Shown here piece after piece: positions 6,409 through 6,458 of a stretch of 6,458 nucleotides of DNA (position 1 is its first letter; every line of letters begins with the position of its first letter). The position numbers and the translations under genes are program-made. The stretch is from an uncultured Clostridia bacterium (GTDB taxonomy: Bacteria; Bacillota; Clostridia; Oscillospirales; Oscillospiraceae). The stretch lies in assembly GCA_947176425.1 (NCBI GenBank), contig CAMWQV010000124.1, positions 1-6,458 of the forward strand, given 5' to 3'. The notes beneath the pieces are model-generated. The model saw only the letters and a list, made by a program, of their open reading frames with translations, ran no database searches and was not told where the DNA came from.

Positions 6409-6449
6409 CAGCGGCTGTCACCTTTTGGGGGAGACAGCCGCTGTTTTTT
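6409..6449 (+). terminator. Intrinsic (Rho-independent) terminator closing the cobalamin gene block
   Basis: An 11-base perfect inverted repeat (6409-6419 with 6433-6443, arm CAGCGGCTGTC) with a 13-base loop is followed at once by six T residues (6444-6449). It begins 5 bases after the stop codon of the deacylase gene. It marks the 3' end of the transcription unit and shows that the deacylase is its last gene. Confidence 0.92.
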
Positions 6450-6458
6450 CAGCACCTT

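Noticed and set aside
1..6458. Cobalamin riboswitch or promoter within the window
   Set aside because: All gaps between genes are 18 bases or less, too short for a riboswitch, and no convincing -35/-10 pair stands out in them. Any such element must be upstream of the window.

Overview
The window is a compact, one-directional block of cobalamin (vitamin B12) genes on the + strand, closed by an intrinsic terminator. In order it holds the 3' end of cobS, an unusually short cobU-like gene, a cobC-type phosphatase, cbiB, a cobD-type PLP decarboxylase, cbiP, cbiC, and an AstE/AspA-like (M14-type) zinc deacylase of unknown role. Genes are separated by 0-18 bases or overlap, most have AGGAG-type ribosome binding sites, and no promoter or riboswitch is visible inside. 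The promoter, and any cobalamin riboswitch, must lie upstream of base 1.

The strong Shine-Dalgarno sites, moderately high GC (sampled stretches up to about 65% in the middle genes), the anaerobic-type cbi gene set (CbiP/CbiC/CbiB) and the style of the proteins suggest a Gram-positive anaerobe, probably a Clostridia/Oscillospiraceae-like gut bacterium. That placement is inference from sequence style only.

Functionally, CbiC makes cobyrinic acid late in corrin-ring synthesis. CbiP amidates the a,c-diamide to adenosylcobyric acid. CobD supplies aminopropanol phosphate from threonine phosphate, and CbiB attaches it. CobU should then activate the product with GTP, CobS joins the lower-ligand riboside phosphate, and CobC removes a phosphate. 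The unit is therefore mainly the 'late' half of B12 synthesis, with one ring-building gene (cbiC) attached.

The points worth a second look are: (1) the CobU-like protein of 108 residues, with no histidine at all, a degenerate P-loop and no central part of the enzyme; (2) the terminal metallo-deacylase, which has no known place in B12 synthesis, keeps its predicted zinc ligands but lacks the arginine of the usual NLNR motif; (3) the lower GC of that last gene. I found no mobile elements, CRISPR arrays, RNA genes or sizeable repeats, and no gene-free stretch longer than about 60 bases.
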